A stretch of DNA of 64,000 bases from Mayamaea pseudoterrestris (GCA_027923505.1 BROI01000025.1:124001-188000); one strand, 5' to 3'. Shown: positions 1-10,759, counted from the stretch's first letter. The notes: generated by a model from the sequence alone, not told the origin. Program-made: numbers and translations.

Positions 1-533
1 GGCCATTTCCATTTCGTATACAATGGAGGAGGAGAACAATGATTTGGTGTCGTCGCATAAATGGGATCTCCATTCCACCAAACCTTAGGTACCAGCTTTG
101 AAGTATGCTCTTTGTATGACAAAGGCATGGAACATTCCCCCGTATCTTCGTCTTCGTTCGTCCGATCACTTGCTGGTGTAGGTTCCATTCGCACAAAGGC
201 TGACTTGGCGAGCATTTTATTGAGGACATCTTCACGAGTATCGCCACCTGCTTCGTCTCCCAAAAGTATCGTTTCATTTATATCAAAGTGTAAAACAAGG
301 TGAAGAGGAATCTTATTAAAAAAATTAAAGACCTGCAACGGCGGCAGTTCATCTCGAACTATCGTAATCGTCTGCCGACTTGACAATCGTTTGTCGTCGT
401 CAGGGTGAGTGGCCATGGCCCTCCTAGCAAGCAGAATTTTCTGGTTTCGCTTGAAATTTTGGAATGCCACTCTCAAATCAGCTGTAAGACAAAAGAGTAC
501 TAGTAGGATGAATAGGAATGCGCGATTGCGCAT
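1..533 (-). CDS. HAD-like protein with signal peptide (3' end outside window)
   Basis: An open minus-strand frame runs from an ATG at 533 to the left edge (about 177 residues seen). It starts with a hydrophobic signal segment (MRNRAFLFILLVLFCLTADL), followed by an RVAF motif that could be a plastid-type cleavage site. The core at about residues 75-110 reads HFDINETILLGDEAGGD and then DVLNKMLAKSAFVR. This resembles a HAD-type motif I (DxNxT in place of DxDxT) of a family of uncharacterised algal and protist proteins. The right-hand 40 codons contain an inner ATG at 416 that would remove the signal. The two plus-strand frames over this stretch are antisense shadows. Function is unknown; a phosphatase-like fold is an inference from one motif. 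Confidence 0.6.
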   Translation of the reverse strand, partial: MRNRAFLFILLVLFCLTADLRVAFQNFKRNQKILLARRAMATHPDDDKRLSSRQTITIVRDELPPLQVFNFFNKIPLHLVLHFDINETILLGDEAGGDTREDVLNKMLAKSAFVRMEPTPASDRTNEDEDTGECSMPLSYKEHTSKLVPKVWWNGDPIYATTPNHCSPPPLYTKWKW

Positions 534-868
534 CGGACAAGGTTGCTTTTGGCGACGTGTGAGGTGTGAGGTGATGGTGAAATTCTTTGTCTTTTCATAC
601 GCGCTCAATTGAGTAAAGGTGCGATTTTGAAATGTTCTTGTTTCTGACGGCGGGATTAGTTTTCCGGCCCCGGTAGGTCCAAATCAGGATCATTTATTAT
701 ATCCCCTTATTCTAAGAAACTATGTCTGGCGAGGAAAATGCAAAGCTAGCTACGGTTCCATATACCTTGTTGTTGAGTAATGTCTTAACGTGATATTTGT
801 TTAAATCTTCTAGTGTCTACTCTGTATCTGTACACGCTCAAACTATATCTTAACTCGTCGCCACCACC
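534..868. other. intergenic, 335 bp
   Basis: This is the promoter side of the left-edge gene and the 3' flank of the ArfGAP gene. I see no open frame with coding character and no repeat in it. Confidence 0.5.
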
Positions 869-2589
869 TTACCGAAACTGATTCGATGTGGTTGAAAAAT
901 CGCCCGCGCACTCGGCAAACGGATCGTTTGGGTCAAACACCTTCTTGGGCTGGACCTGCGCCTGCTGATTGCCCATGCGAGCATTCGGTGCAAACATATT
1001 ATTGGGCATGTGGCGTTGTTGTTGTTGCTGCTGCTGCATCATCATTTGCTGTTGCTGATACATGAGCATTTGTTGTTGTTGCATCAACATGGCAGCTTGT
1101 GGATTCTGCGCTTGCTGCTGCTGCATCTTCATCATTTGAAGATTTGGTGCCGCTGGCATGCCATTGCCAACCGAGCTAATGCCGCTCATCATTCCGTTGT
1201 TTACGCTACCCATGTTCATGTTTTGCATCATGGCTTGCATCTGATTCATATTTTGCATTGGAGCCATGCCAGTTTGCTGCTGCATAGGATTCATCATCAT
1301 TGCCGCACCACCATTATTAACGGAACCAGCGTTCGTAAACGACTGTCGAGGAACCGGACTGCCATATAATGCCATAATATCGGCAGATATTGCAGTAACT
1401 GGTGGCCGAGTACCCGTAGGACCTTTTTCGGACGACCTGCTGCGTCGCGGTGACTCGAGCTTACGGGATGCATCCTTGGGCAGCTTCTCCGACGAATTGT
1501 TCCGACGCATTGATCGCCCACCTTCTGGCTTGCGCTCCGATGACTTGTCTCCTCGACGACGGCCAGAGGATGACGTCGGCACGGGACTTGATTGTTCCGT
1601 GGTTGTTGCTCCAAAGTCAAACAAATCGATTGGTGCACTCGCCGGTGCAGCCGCAAACCCATGATGATTGTTACTATGCGACAAGGCATTATCCGACTGA
1701 AAGTCCAGCAAGTCAATCAACACTGGCGGCGCCGCATTAAGTTTTTCCTCCATGGCCTCCGAGCTCTTGGTGCGCCGCACCGGTCCACGCTTGGGGCTCC
1801 TGGTCGTTTCGTTGAACGACGTACTTCCAACAGCAGCAGCAGACGACGTCTTACCGCCACCTCGCGCCTCCAGGCGACGACGCGCCGCATCCGACGGCGG
1901 TCCAATCGAAGCAGCAGCCGGTGGTGGCGGCGAAAATAGCGCGTTTCCAAAGTCGGCTTCAAAGTGCATGTCGGCTGGTGGCGGCGCCGATGCGGGAGCC
2001 GCAGCTACACTTCGCTGCTGCACAAACGTTCCAAACGCCGCGGCATCGTAGTATTTGCGCCGCTCGTACTTGTCGCGAATGAATCGCTCGCGCGTCTGCA
2101 AATCGGCGTGATTGGTGGGCTTCAAGACGCCGGATTGCGCCAGTCGCGCCTCGAAAATGGCGTTCACCTTGGCGTTGCCGCCATTCTCCATCATTTGGAC
2201 TTCCTCCTCTTTCCCTGTAATTATATGTAATTAGTTTTACAAATAAATAAAGTGAGATTGGACGTAGAGATAGATTGAGATAGATTGAGATTATTAGATA
2301 CATTTCAATCTTCCACTCTCATATTCCATTAACATTATCACTTACACGAATCAAGGTTCACAGATCGCACAAAGGTAATATGAACACCAAGCCGCCGGTG
2401 CGATCCGGAACATTCCAGGCAGCAAAAGGAGCCAATCTTGAGCTTGGTGGGCGCATCGGGCGGCGCCACAATCAAGGACGCCCAACGCGGGGATCGCTCC
2501 GTGCAGTCGGTGCAGACTTGGTTCTCCGGACGGTTCATGAGAATCTTCAGGCGCTTCTTAAAGTCCTTTTGCTGGTTACTGTCTGACAT
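869..2589 (-). CDS. ArfGAP-domain protein (SMAP/AGFG-like), 2 exons
   Basis: Exon 1 is 2589-2346 and exon 2 is 2214-869, with a GTAAGT...ACAG intron of 131 nt. Joining them gives 529 aa and restores the ArfGAP signature across the junction (FVRSVNLDSW then KEEEVQMMENGGN). The zinc finger is CTDC ... CCLEC with the following SGSHRRLG (residues about 27-60), including the arginine finger region. The rest is Ser/Ala/Pro-rich, then Gln/Met-rich (residues about 370-490), ending near PNDPFAECAGDF, an NPF/DPF-like adaptor-binding style tail. ArfGAPs stimulate GTP hydrolysis on Arf in vesicle traffic. The family call is firm; the subfamily is not. Confidence 0.88.
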
Positions 2590-3100
2590 GATGAATTAAT
2601 TGTAGTAGTAGCTGTGGTGATGATGCTGTATGCCAGATGATGGTGTATCGTCTCGAAATAAAGATTGCAGCTGGATTGGCTCTCGTGTATGCAAGATGAC
2701 GGGTGCAGGGGAGCAAACGACCCAAAAGGAGCGGCGCAGATTTTCCCTCGAGCTTTAACAAGCTCTGAATAAATATTGTCCGCTTTCTAAGAGGCTATAT
2801 TCTGCGTCGGTCGGCAACTACGGTAATGAGTTGACTTGGCTGTTGCGCGCGCTTTACAAGTGGGTGACCGTCATCGTCCTATCTGGATCAACGGCTCGTC
2901 GGGGTCATTCCTAAATCCTCAAGTGAAACCCCTAAGTAGCTGGGTGGCGGTGCGAAATCTGAGATCTTTCCAACGAAACCCACCATGAAGGGTTTCGCGG
3001 CGCTCACACAAGTAAAATCCTGCTTCTACTACCGTTTTTTAAGTAGTCGAGACCTTTTGTACTGTACAGTCATCACTACTCCTCAGAAATAACAGCCATC
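2590..3100. other. divergent promoter region, 511 bp
   Basis: This lies between the divergent ArfGAP and CSN1 genes. It holds only short chance frames. A small palindrome TGTACTGTACA-like element lies about 40 bp before the CSN1 start. Confidence 0.45.
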
Positions 3101-4609
3101 ATGGATTTGGAAGCCCTCGCAAATCGCTACCAAGGCGAAGCCTGCTTGCAGCGCCTCCTTTTCATTGCCGAACAAGCAGCAAGCGCTGCTGCGCCCTCTG
3201 CAACAACCTCCACCGACGCACTTGCTTCGCAAGCCTTGTCTCTAGCCATAAATTTAATGCGCAAGGATGGAAACACGCGCAAATACCAAACGGTAGCGTC
3301 CTCTGAAACTCTTGGTCCGCTCCTTCACCAACTAACGAATACTACCTCATCAACCAATGAGCAATCTAACCATTGGCTCACTGACGCTGAAACACGCAAT
3401 CGCCAGGAGCTCGATCTACTGCAGTCTCGCTTGTCTGCCGCCCAGTCCAACCTGCACAAGGAAGCCATTCGCACCGCCTACGAGCACTTGGCCATTTGCT
3501 ACATCAACAAAAGCATGCTACCGGAAGCGCTGGGCGCCATGCAGCGGTCGCGCGACTATGGCACGACGCGACTGCAGGGAGTCAACATGCTGGTGGATCT
3601 CATGGTGCCGGTTTGCATCTACATGCAGCAGTGGAGCGCCGTCAGTGATCATGTGTTCAAGCTGCAGCATGCGAGTGAGGAAGTGAATGATGGTAATCAC
3701 TCTGCGTTACAGTACAAGATTTCTATTGCAGCTGGATTGGGGGCGCTGCATGCGAAAGAGTATGTTGTGGCGGCGTCGCACTTTCGAGCGGCAGCCAAGA
3801 GTGGTGACAACGCTTCCTGGCCCATGGTGCTGGCGGCCGAGGAGGTTGCTTTATATGCTGGCATTTTGACACTGGCGTTTTCGGAGCGATCGGAAATGAT
3901 TGCGCTTTCGGAACATGTTGACGCCTTGCTGCTGCAGCCAGTACTGAGAGAGTGCTTGATTCTGTTTGCGAGTCGGGCCAATTACACGGAATGCTACAAG
4001 TTGTTGGAGTCGCCATCCATCTTCCAAACGCTCCAGCTCGACCTGTACATGGCGGAACACTTACGTGCACTTCAATCGGCACTGCGCCAGCGTGCCATTT
4101 TGCAGTACTGGACGCCGCTGCGTCGTGTCAGTTTATCGACCATGGTGCACGACTTGGGTGCGCGCATGATTACGCTCGGCCATGACTCAAACGCCGATCC
4201 GAAGACAACGCTGCTGGAACTGCTGGTGCCGCTGGTGCGAAGCGGCAAGCTGATCGACGCGCGCATCAATCTGCAGCAGCAAACCTTGGAGCGCATTGTT
4301 GTGTCACAGAAGGACAAGTTACTGGAGGAAACGCAGCGCAAGCTGTCAAATGTTTCCAACCGCGTCTTGAACGACTCGTACAGTCTAATGGTGCGATTGG
4401 CGTGCATGGAGCATCACTTGCTCGTGGGTGGTGCTGGTGCTGGACGGTTGACGCGAAACAAGCGAAACAACAACTATGGTGAGGGTGCAGCAGCTGGTGG
4501 TGGTGGAAATGCCAATGAAGCGGAAGTGCTCGAGTCCGATGACGATAGTGATGTAATGGACATGAGCAGCGAAGAAGTCATGATGATGAATCCGGAAGAC
4601 TTGTATTAG
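3101..4609 (+). CDS. CSN1: COP9 signalosome complex subunit 1 (PCI domain)
   Basis: A single exon encodes 502 aa, close to the usual CSN1 length. The helical repeat region (residues about 125-230) contains AIRTAYEHLAICYINKSM and the CSN1/RPN7-type RDYGTTRLQGVNML motif (RDYCTT in most homologues). The PCI region follows at residues about 270-430. The C-terminus is Gly-rich then acidic (ESDDDSDVMDMSSEE). CSN1 is a scaffold subunit of the complex that removes NEDD8 from cullins. The alternative would be the proteasome lid subunit RPN7, which shares the fold; the RDY-C/G-TT motif favours CSN1. Confidence 0.82.
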   Translation: MDLEALANRYQGEACLQRLLFIAEQAASAAAPSATTSTDALASQALSLAINLMRKDGNTRKYQTVASSETLGPLLHQLTNTTSSTNEQSNHWLTDAETRNRQELDLLQSRLSAAQSNLHKEAIRTAYEHLAICYINKSMLPEALGAMQRSRDYGTTRLQGVNMLVDLMVPVCIYMQQWSAVSDHVFKLQHASEEVNDGNHSALQYKISIAAGLGALHAKEYVVAASHFRAAAKSGDNASWPMVLAAEEVALYAGILTLAFSERSEMIALSEHVDALLLQPVLRECLILFASRANYTECYKLLESPSIFQTLQLDLYMAEHLRALQSALRQRAILQYWTPLRRVSLSTMVHDLGARMITLGHDSNADPKTTLLELLVPLVRSGKLIDARINLQQQTLERIVVSQKDKLLEETQRKLSNVSNRVLNDSYSLMVRLACMEHHLLVGGAGAGRLTRNKRNNNYGEGAAAGGGGNANEAEVLESDDDSDVMDMSSEEVMMMNPEDLY

Positions 4610-4865
4610 GTGGAGGATGGATGTGACACGTCAGTTGGATGCAATGTCAGCGCGAGATGTTGTGTGAATCAAAGTGTGCTGCGCTAATGGAGTGTATATT
4701 AGATAACATATATATAGTGATAGTAATATCTTCATGTTTGCTTATATGTAAAATGTTCAATCTAAGGCTCATTCAGGAGCGAGTACAGGTCGTTTAGTCT
4801 ATGTCATTGTTTGTCTTTCTCAAGTCTCACGTCCATGTTTTCATTCAAGTACAGTTGTTCAGTAT

Positions 4866-5606
4866 TTACACCAACAATCCAAGTTCACCGCCATTTTTCT
4901 TGGCCAGCTTGATCAGGTTGGTGCGCAGCGTCTTGGGTGCCTCGCGCAGAAATTCCTCCACGTCGACAGCGCCATTGTCGTCCAAGTCGGCCCGCTTGAG
5001 AATGCCCGACACCTGCTTGTCTTGCAGCCAGTCGAAACCGAGGGCGCGAAAGATGCGGGCCAGCTCGGTTTCGTCAATCAAGCCATTCTTGTCAACGTCG
5101 GCTACCTGAAACATGCGTTTCAAAACTGTTTGGCCAACGGCGCTGTTGGATGTTTCGACAAAGGCGCCAATGACATCCGAGTGTATGGAAATGGCCTTGG
5201 CGCGAATCTTGTTCAAGTCGTCCTGGCCAAGAGCTTGCTTGGCGAGCAAGACAATGGGTGACAGAATGCCTTGCTTGTGTGTTTGGGTATCTGCCTTTTT
5301 TGTCTTTAGTTGTGGCTTGGCCTTTGTGCTGCTTGCAACTGGAGCTGATCGCTCGAGCGTCTGTGATGAAAGGGCAGTCGCTGATGCTGCACTAGCGTCT
5401 GTCTTGTCTTGTACTACTTGTTCTTGAACAGTTGCAAAATATGGCAAATGCTCGTTATTGTGCGCAAGACTGACGGAGCTGTACAAGTGCATCGCGTTGG
5501 TCCGAGGAGGCGCCGTTGTGAGGACAAAGGCCGAGACGGAGGCGGCGGAAAAGAGCATGGCCGCGACGGCCGTGGCTGTAGTTCCGTTCATGATGGATGA
5601 CTTCAT
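4866..5606 (-). CDS. EF-hand protein with plastid-type bipartite presequence
   Basis: A single exon encodes 246 aa. The N-terminus is a signal peptide (TAVAAMLFSAASVSAF) with an SAF cleavage motif, followed by a Ser/Thr/Arg-containing transit-like stretch, as in diatom plastid proteins. Two EF-hands sit near the C-terminus: DVDKNGLIDETE (about residue 170) and DLDDNGAVDVEE (about residue 207), both with good Asp/Asn/Glu ligands. The tail is Lys-rich and ends GGELGLLV. It is probably a plastid calcium sensor. The calcium-binding loops are seen directly; the location is inferred from the presequence. Confidence 0.75.
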   Translation of the reverse strand: MKSSIMNGTTATAVAAMLFSAASVSAFVLTTAPPRTNAMHLYSSVSLAHNNEHLPYFATVQEQVVQDKTDASAASATALSSQTLERSAPVASSTKAKPQLKTKKADTQTHKQGILSPIVLLAKQALGQDDLNKIRAKAISIHSDVIGAFVETSNSAVGQTVLKRMFQVADVDKNGLIDETELARIFRALGFDWLQDKQVSGILKRADLDDNGAVDVEEFLREAPKTLRTNLIKLAKKNGGELGLLV

Positions 5607-6000
5607 GTTGGAGTTGCAGTAGAGTTGTGATTGTCACGTGTTTGGATGATGGTTGTTTGAATTTGTGAGCGAAGAAACCGAGTTGCAAGCAAAAGGCGCA
5701 AGCTGAGCCAGCATCTGACTCATGCATGACTCAGAAACCAGCTGACTCGGCGTGCGCGACTGGTTACTATGGCGTTGAGAGTAGTCGAGTCATTCGTGCA
5801 GCTGAATCAGACGACGCGTCAGAATACTGCGTCATCACTCGTGAGTGAGTTAATCACGCTCCGGGTTCGAATCTCGCACGAATCAGAGCTCGAATCTTCG
5901 ACGGCTTCACAGTCACCATGATGAGGATGCTCCTTTGCCCGTCCGTGGAGAATCCTTTTGCCTTTCGATAATTGTTGGAAACGGATAAATGTGAACAATC
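5607..6000. promoter_or_regulatory. divergent promoter with repeated TGACTCA sites
   Basis: This is the 394-bp region between the divergent EF-hand and transporter genes. It holds TGACTCA at 5716-5722 and 5727-5733 (11 bp apart), TGACTCG at 5743-5749, and further GTCA/GAGT half sites to about 5850. TGACTCA is the classical bZIP (AP-1/GCN4) core. No open frame of note is present. Confidence 0.35.
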
Positions 6001-7868
6001 ATGTCATCCGCATACTTGAAAACACCACAAATTCCATTATCACTTGTGCTACTGCATGAAATTACCGACACGTTTTTGGCGTCGGTCCGCAGCGTCGGCA
6101 CGGCCGTCACGCTGGCGCTGGTGGGCGTCTACATGCACCGCCGGAAACTGGTGGAAGGTAACGGCAAGCGTACGCTGGCGCTGCTGTCGCAGCAAGTCAC
6201 CTTTCCGCTGTTTCTGTTCACCAAGATTGTCTACTGCAACCAGGATTGGAGTAGTGAGGTATGAAATGGCGGACGAGCGAACATGTACTTTTTTAGGTGA
6301 TATGTGATAATGTTCTCAACTTTTTTCCTTCTTGCCTACAGGCATGTCCAAATATTACATCGAGTCTCCATACCGTTTGGTTCCTCCTCTTTTGGCCGCT
6401 CGTCGTGGTTGGATGCGGCTTGCTCGTCGGAAGCTTTGTGGTCCGCGTTTCGGACACTCCCATTCACCAACGACGAGCTTGCCTTGCGGCGGTTGCCTTT
6501 GGCAACAGCTCGGGCTTGCCCATTACGCTACTGACCGTCGTGCATGCAAATTTTCCGGCGACGTCGGACTTGGGGCGGATAGATCCGACGCTCTTCTTGT
6601 CAATCTACTTGTTGATTTATCCCATGCTGCAGTGGGGTATTGGTGGGAGCTTGCTGGCGCCGTACGACGAAGAAGAGGCAAAGAGATCAAGGAGTGATAG
6701 CTCGGATGAGAACAATGGATATGCAGCTGCCAACCACGGCACTTTTGCACATGCGACGACTGCCATTCCCCAAATGCCACCTCCACGCCAATTTGGAACA
6801 GCCGGGCCTCGCCGGAGCAGCGCGGCGGAAAAGTCGCTGTCGCAAACATTGTCCGAAGCGTTTTGTCACAATGTACTCAACAACAAGAATCGTAGCCAGA
6901 GTCAGACGACGCATCCATCGAATGACCACGCCGAGCGCAACATTTCGTCGCTGGACGAAGGCAACTACATTTCGGAGGTTGACCTCATGCAACTTGGCAA
7001 GGACGCAACGAATGACGAGATGGACTTTCAACAACTATCATTATCAGTCTACCAAGGCACTATGAAGGGACCTCAAACGCCAGAGTCAGACACGAGTGAT
7101 GACGAGTCCAGCGACTCGCCGTCGAGCAACGCGGTCAAGCACCAATTAATGCAGCGCGACGCTGAAGTGGGATACAGTATTGACGAGCGTCGCTCCCTCT
7201 TGGCGCGCGCACAATGCGACAGTCAGTCCAAACCAGCGCTGCATCAGTTTGACACTGATACCGTTTACAGCATGGTTCAAACTATATTGCAGCGGAGTCT
7301 TCAGCCACCAGTGATTGGATCGCTCCTTGGAGTGTTTGTTGCACTCATTCATCCGCTCCGCGGCATCTTTGTCGATGTGGAGACTCGCTCGTCCCGGGCG
7401 ACGCTGCAATGGTTCTTTGACGGTTTGTATGCCGTCGGCTTGTCGGCCGTTCCCTTGAACATGATGATTCTCGGATGCAATATTTCAGCTAGTCTTGGCA
7501 ACTCAAAGACCATGGTGTATCATTCGGATGATCGAATACGTGCGGGATTGTTGTCGTGGAAAACCATGGTGTGGATCGCCATTGGTAAGCTACTCATTTT
7601 GCCGCTCGTTGGTATTAGTTTGTGCTACTGTTTAAAAAAGTATGTTTGGAAACTGCCGGACGACATTGACGGCGCCGTTTACTTGGTGTTAATGATTGTA
7701 TTCTTGACGCCAACGGCAAACAATGTCATGGTCATTGTGGAGCTTGGATTGTCGACTGGAGCCAAGGAAGGGATTGCCCAAGCGATTGCGCTTCAGTATG
7801 CCTTTGCTCCATTGGTTCTGAGCATCACCATGACAATGGCGATTGGAGTTGCGTCTGATTGGTCGTAA
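6001..7868 (+). CDS. PIN/auxin-efflux-family membrane transporter, 2 exons
   Basis: Exon 1 is 6001-6258 and exon 2 is 6342-7868 (GTATGA...CTACAG intron of 83 nt), giving 594 aa. The phase-0 join produces DWSSE then ACPNITSS without a break. The architecture is typical of the membrane transport protein family (PF03547). There is an N-terminal hydrophobic bundle (residues 1-210) with the conserved FGNSSGLPITLL, then a long polar loop of about 170 residues. A C-terminal hydrophobic bundle follows (residues about 415-594) with FLTPTANNVMVIVELG. Substrate is unknown; plant members carry auxin, and PILS-like members act at the ER. Confidence 0.82.
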
Positions 7869-8329
7869 GCTGATGGTATTTTGTCAAACCTTTGCGGCTC
7901 GACGTTACATGACGACGGCCTCTATTCTTGGGCCTACGACGATATTCATGTCGGCAATGTAGCATGTTGATTACATCGTCGCCGTCGTCGCCATCCAGTA
8001 CACTCAACAACATCAAGTTTTTTGTAAAATTTTCTATTTCCACGAGATATGTTTGCGTGCTGGTATAATAAGAGTTTACTTTGCACTATTTTCCCGGTGA
8101 ATTTTGCGTTGTTGTTGAAAGTTGAAATGTGCGTATATAAAACTTCAGGTAGCAAACGTCGTACCGTTATTGCGTGTTGTCGCATCGTAATTCCGCGTCA
8201 TCATGGCGTCAGTCACTCATGGCGCGCCATGACGATGATCCTTTCGCGTGACAGCGGCCATCAACGACTTCTTCATTGCTTGCTCCAGTCTGCCTACAAT
8301 ACCTTTTGCTCGTCATATCAATTAGAAGA
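7869..8329. other. intergenic with TATA-like box and 16-bp palindrome
   Basis: This 461-bp gap precedes the dienoyl-CoA reductase gene. A TATATAAAA-like box lies near 8132-8140. A perfect 16-bp palindrome, TCATGGCGCGCCATGA, is at 8217-8232. No coding frame is convincing. Confidence 0.4.
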
Positions 8330-10759
8330 ATGAATCACCAATTGCTCATATCTCGCCATGGTTGCGCTGGCGCTCGACGTAGATTCGGAACGAATCCGAG
8401 TCGTTTACCCTTCTTGTCACGCCCCTTGTCATCTCAAGCAGCAGCAAGAGCAAGTACAATATCATCCGACAATACCAACAGCAGCAGCAACAGCAGTCCC
8501 AGCAGCAATCTGCATCCAAAATACCCTCGTTTGTTTACCCCACTCGATCTCGGTCCCGACATTGGCGTCTTGGCGAACCGCGCCTTGATGGGATCCATGC
8601 ACAGCGGATTGGAAGGTCACTCACTTCCCAATCTACTCGTTCCCTTGATATCGAGCAAGTCACACGCACCACACGATTCCTTGGATCGCATGGGTCGCTA
8701 CTTTCAGGAGCGAGCGCAAGGCGGTGTCGGACTCATGGTGACGGGTGGGATTGCGCCGAACCGAGCGGGATGGACGGGGCCCTTTAGCAGTCAATTGACA
8801 ACCACCAAGGAAATGGAGCTGCACAAGGTGGTGACGGAGGCGGTTCATGCGGTGCAAGTGCCAGTGGTTGGTCATGCTGATGCTACTAGCGTCACTGCCA
8901 GAATTTGTCTACAGATATTACATACGGGTCGATACTCGTACACGCCACTGGCGGTTTCCGCCAGTGCCACCAAGAGTCCGATTAGTCCGTTCAAGGCGCG
9001 CGAACTGAGCGTCCGAAGCATTCGCAAAACAGTTCGTGATTTTGTCAACACGGCAGTCTTGGCCAAGGAGGCTGGCTACGACGGAGTGGAAGTCATGGCC
9101 AGTGAAGGCTACTTGTTGTCGCAGTTTTTGTCGCCAAAGACCAATCTGCGCCAGGATGACTACGGCGGCAGCTTGAAGAATCGCGCCAGGTTTGCCTTGG
9201 ACATTGTGCGCGAAACGCGAGAGGCGGTTGGTAAGGACTTTATCATTATATTTCGACTCTCCTTGCTCGATTTGGTGCAGGATGGTTTGCTGTTTGAGGA
9301 GTCCTTGGAACTGGCCGTGGAGCTGGAAGCGGCTGGCGTGACGATACTCAACACTGGCATTGGCTGGCACGAGGCGCGAGTTCCGACCATTTCGACGGTG
9401 GTGCCGCGTGGAGCCTTTGCGTTTTGCACGCAGGCGCTGCATCAAGCCAATGTGGTGAGCATTCCACTGGTGGCAACAAACCGGATCAATGATCCAGCGA
9501 CGGCGGAACATGTACTAGAGGGTGGCGCTGACATGGTGAGCATGGCACGTCCTTTCTTGGCTGACGCAGAACTCATGGCCAAGAGTCGGGACGGGCGGGA
9601 AGACGAAATCAATACATGCATCGCCTGCAATCAAGCTTGTTTGGATCACGTCTTTGTCGGCAAGGTGGCCAGTTGCTTGGTAAACCCACGCGCATGCCAC
9701 GAAACCGAACTAAACATGGATCCGTTGCCAGAGAGTGATCGGTTGAATATTGGAGTGGTTGGTTCAGGTCCAGCTGGTTGCGCGTTTGCAGTAGCAGCCG
9801 CACAAAAGGGCCATTCGGTAACGCTGTTTGACAAGGATTCGCAGATCGGTGGCCAATTTAACATGGCCAAGCGAGTTCCTGGCAAGGAGGAGTTTTATGA
9901 AACGCTACGGTATTTCCGCGTCATGATGGACAAGCATAATGTGAAGCTGCAGCTGAATACAAACGTCACTCGCGAGCTCATGCAATCATCGTCTAACATT
10001 CACAAGTGGGTGGTTGCTACTGGAGTTGACCCTCGAGATCCCAAGATACCTGGTCAAGACCATCCGAACGTGCTCAGTTATGTTGAGGTGTTGAAAGGTA
10101 ACAAGCAGGTGGGAAAGCGCGTAGCTGTGATTGGTGCCGGAGGGATTGGCTTTGATGTGTCCGAGTTTCTTTTATACTATAGCGGCAAGGACAAGACAGC
10201 GACTGAAACATCGGTCGAAGAGTTTTGGAAAGAGTGGGGAATTGACGCGTCATTAACGACGCGAGGCGGACTGGTGAAGCCAAAACGACACGTTTCCGAC
10301 CGCTACTTGTATATGCTGCAGCGCAAAAAGGGCAAACTAGGAGCTGGACTTGGCAAGACTACTGGGTGGATTCATCGAGCATCTTTAACCAATACAGGGA
10401 ATATCGAAATGATTGGAGGCGTTTCTTATGATAAGATTGATGAAAAAGGTCACTTGCATATTACGGAAAATGGAGTGCCGCGAGTACTTGAAGTCGACAA
10501 TATCGTCGTTTGCGCCGGACAAATAGAGCATCGCGAGTTGGAGTCAGCTTCAGCAACCGATTCTGAGTTAAAACAAAAAGTTTTTACGATTGGAGGAGCA
10601 TTCCAAGCTGGCGAACTGGATGCGAAGCGCGCCATCGACATGGGTACACGGTTAGCTCTTAAGATCCACAAACCAGAAGTTGTTCCCGGGAATCACGTGT
10701 TTTTCAGCGAAGGTGGAATTGAAGAAGACATGTTTTTAATGCTAAAGAGGTTCATGTAG
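8330..10759 (+). CDS. fadH: 2,4-dienoyl-CoA reductase (NADPH), FadH-type
   Basis: A single exon encodes 809 aa from the ATG at 8330; the frame is open upstream but has no earlier ATG. The N-terminal 60 residues are Arg/Ser-rich, fitting an organelle (probably mitochondrial) presequence. The TIM-barrel domain (OYE-like) is at about residues 75-420. The 4Fe-4S site is CIACNQAC plus a fourth Cys 12 residues on (Cys430, 433, 437, 449). FAD- and NADPH-binding glycine motifs follow (GVVGSGPAGCAFAVAAAQKG and VAVIGAGGIGFDVSEFL). The bacterial enzyme removes double bonds of unsaturated acyl-CoAs for beta-oxidation. All key motifs are intact. Confidence 0.92.
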   Translation: MNHQLLISRHGCAGARRRFGTNPSRLPFLSRPLSSQAAARASTISSDNTNSSSNSSPSSNLHPKYPRLFTPLDLGPDIGVLANRALMGSMHSGLEGHSLPNLLVPLISSKSHAPHDSLDRMGRYFQERAQGGVGLMVTGGIAPNRAGWTGPFSSQLTTTKEMELHKVVTEAVHAVQVPVVGHADATSVTARICLQILHTGRYSYTPLAVSASATKSPISPFKARELSVRSIRKTVRDFVNTAVLAKEAGYDGVEVMASEGYLLSQFLSPKTNLRQDDYGGSLKNRARFALDIVRETREAVGKDFIIIFRLSLLDLVQDGLLFEESLELAVELEAAGVTILNTGIGWHEARVPTISTVVPRGAFAFCTQALHQANVVSIPLVATNRINDPATAEHVLEGGADMVSMARPFLADAELMAKSRDGREDEINTCIACNQACLDHVFVGKVASCLVNPRACHETELNMDPLPESDRLNIGVVGSGPAGCAFAVAAAQKGHSVTLFDKDSQIGGQFNMAKRVPGKEEFYETLRYFRVMMDKHNVKLQLNTNVTRELMQSSSNIHKWVVATGVDPRDPKIPGQDHPNVLSYVEVLKGNKQVGKRVAVIGAGGIGFDVSEFLLYYSGKDKTATETSVEEFWKEWGIDASLTTRGGLVKPKRHVSDRYLYMLQRKKGKLGAGLGKTTGWIHRASLTNTGNIEMIGGVSYDKIDEKGHLHITENGVPRVLEVDNIVVCAGQIEHRELESASATDSELKQKVFTIGGAFQAGELDAKRAIDMGTRLALKIHKPEVVPGNHVFFSEGGIEEDMFLMLKRFM

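Noticed and set aside
61-612. Two plus-strand frames at the left edge
   Set aside because: They are antisense to a better minus-strand frame with a signal peptide and HAD-like motif.
1010-1369. Leu/His-rich plus-strand frame
   Set aside because: It is the shadow of the CAG/Gln-rich 3' part of the ArfGAP gene.
5791-5884. tRNA-like stretch with GGTTCGAATCT B-box and ATTCGT/ACGAAT ends
   Set aside because: The T-stem has only four pairs with a wobble, the A-box and D-arm do not fit, and no anticodon arm forms. It is at most a decayed tRNA or chance.
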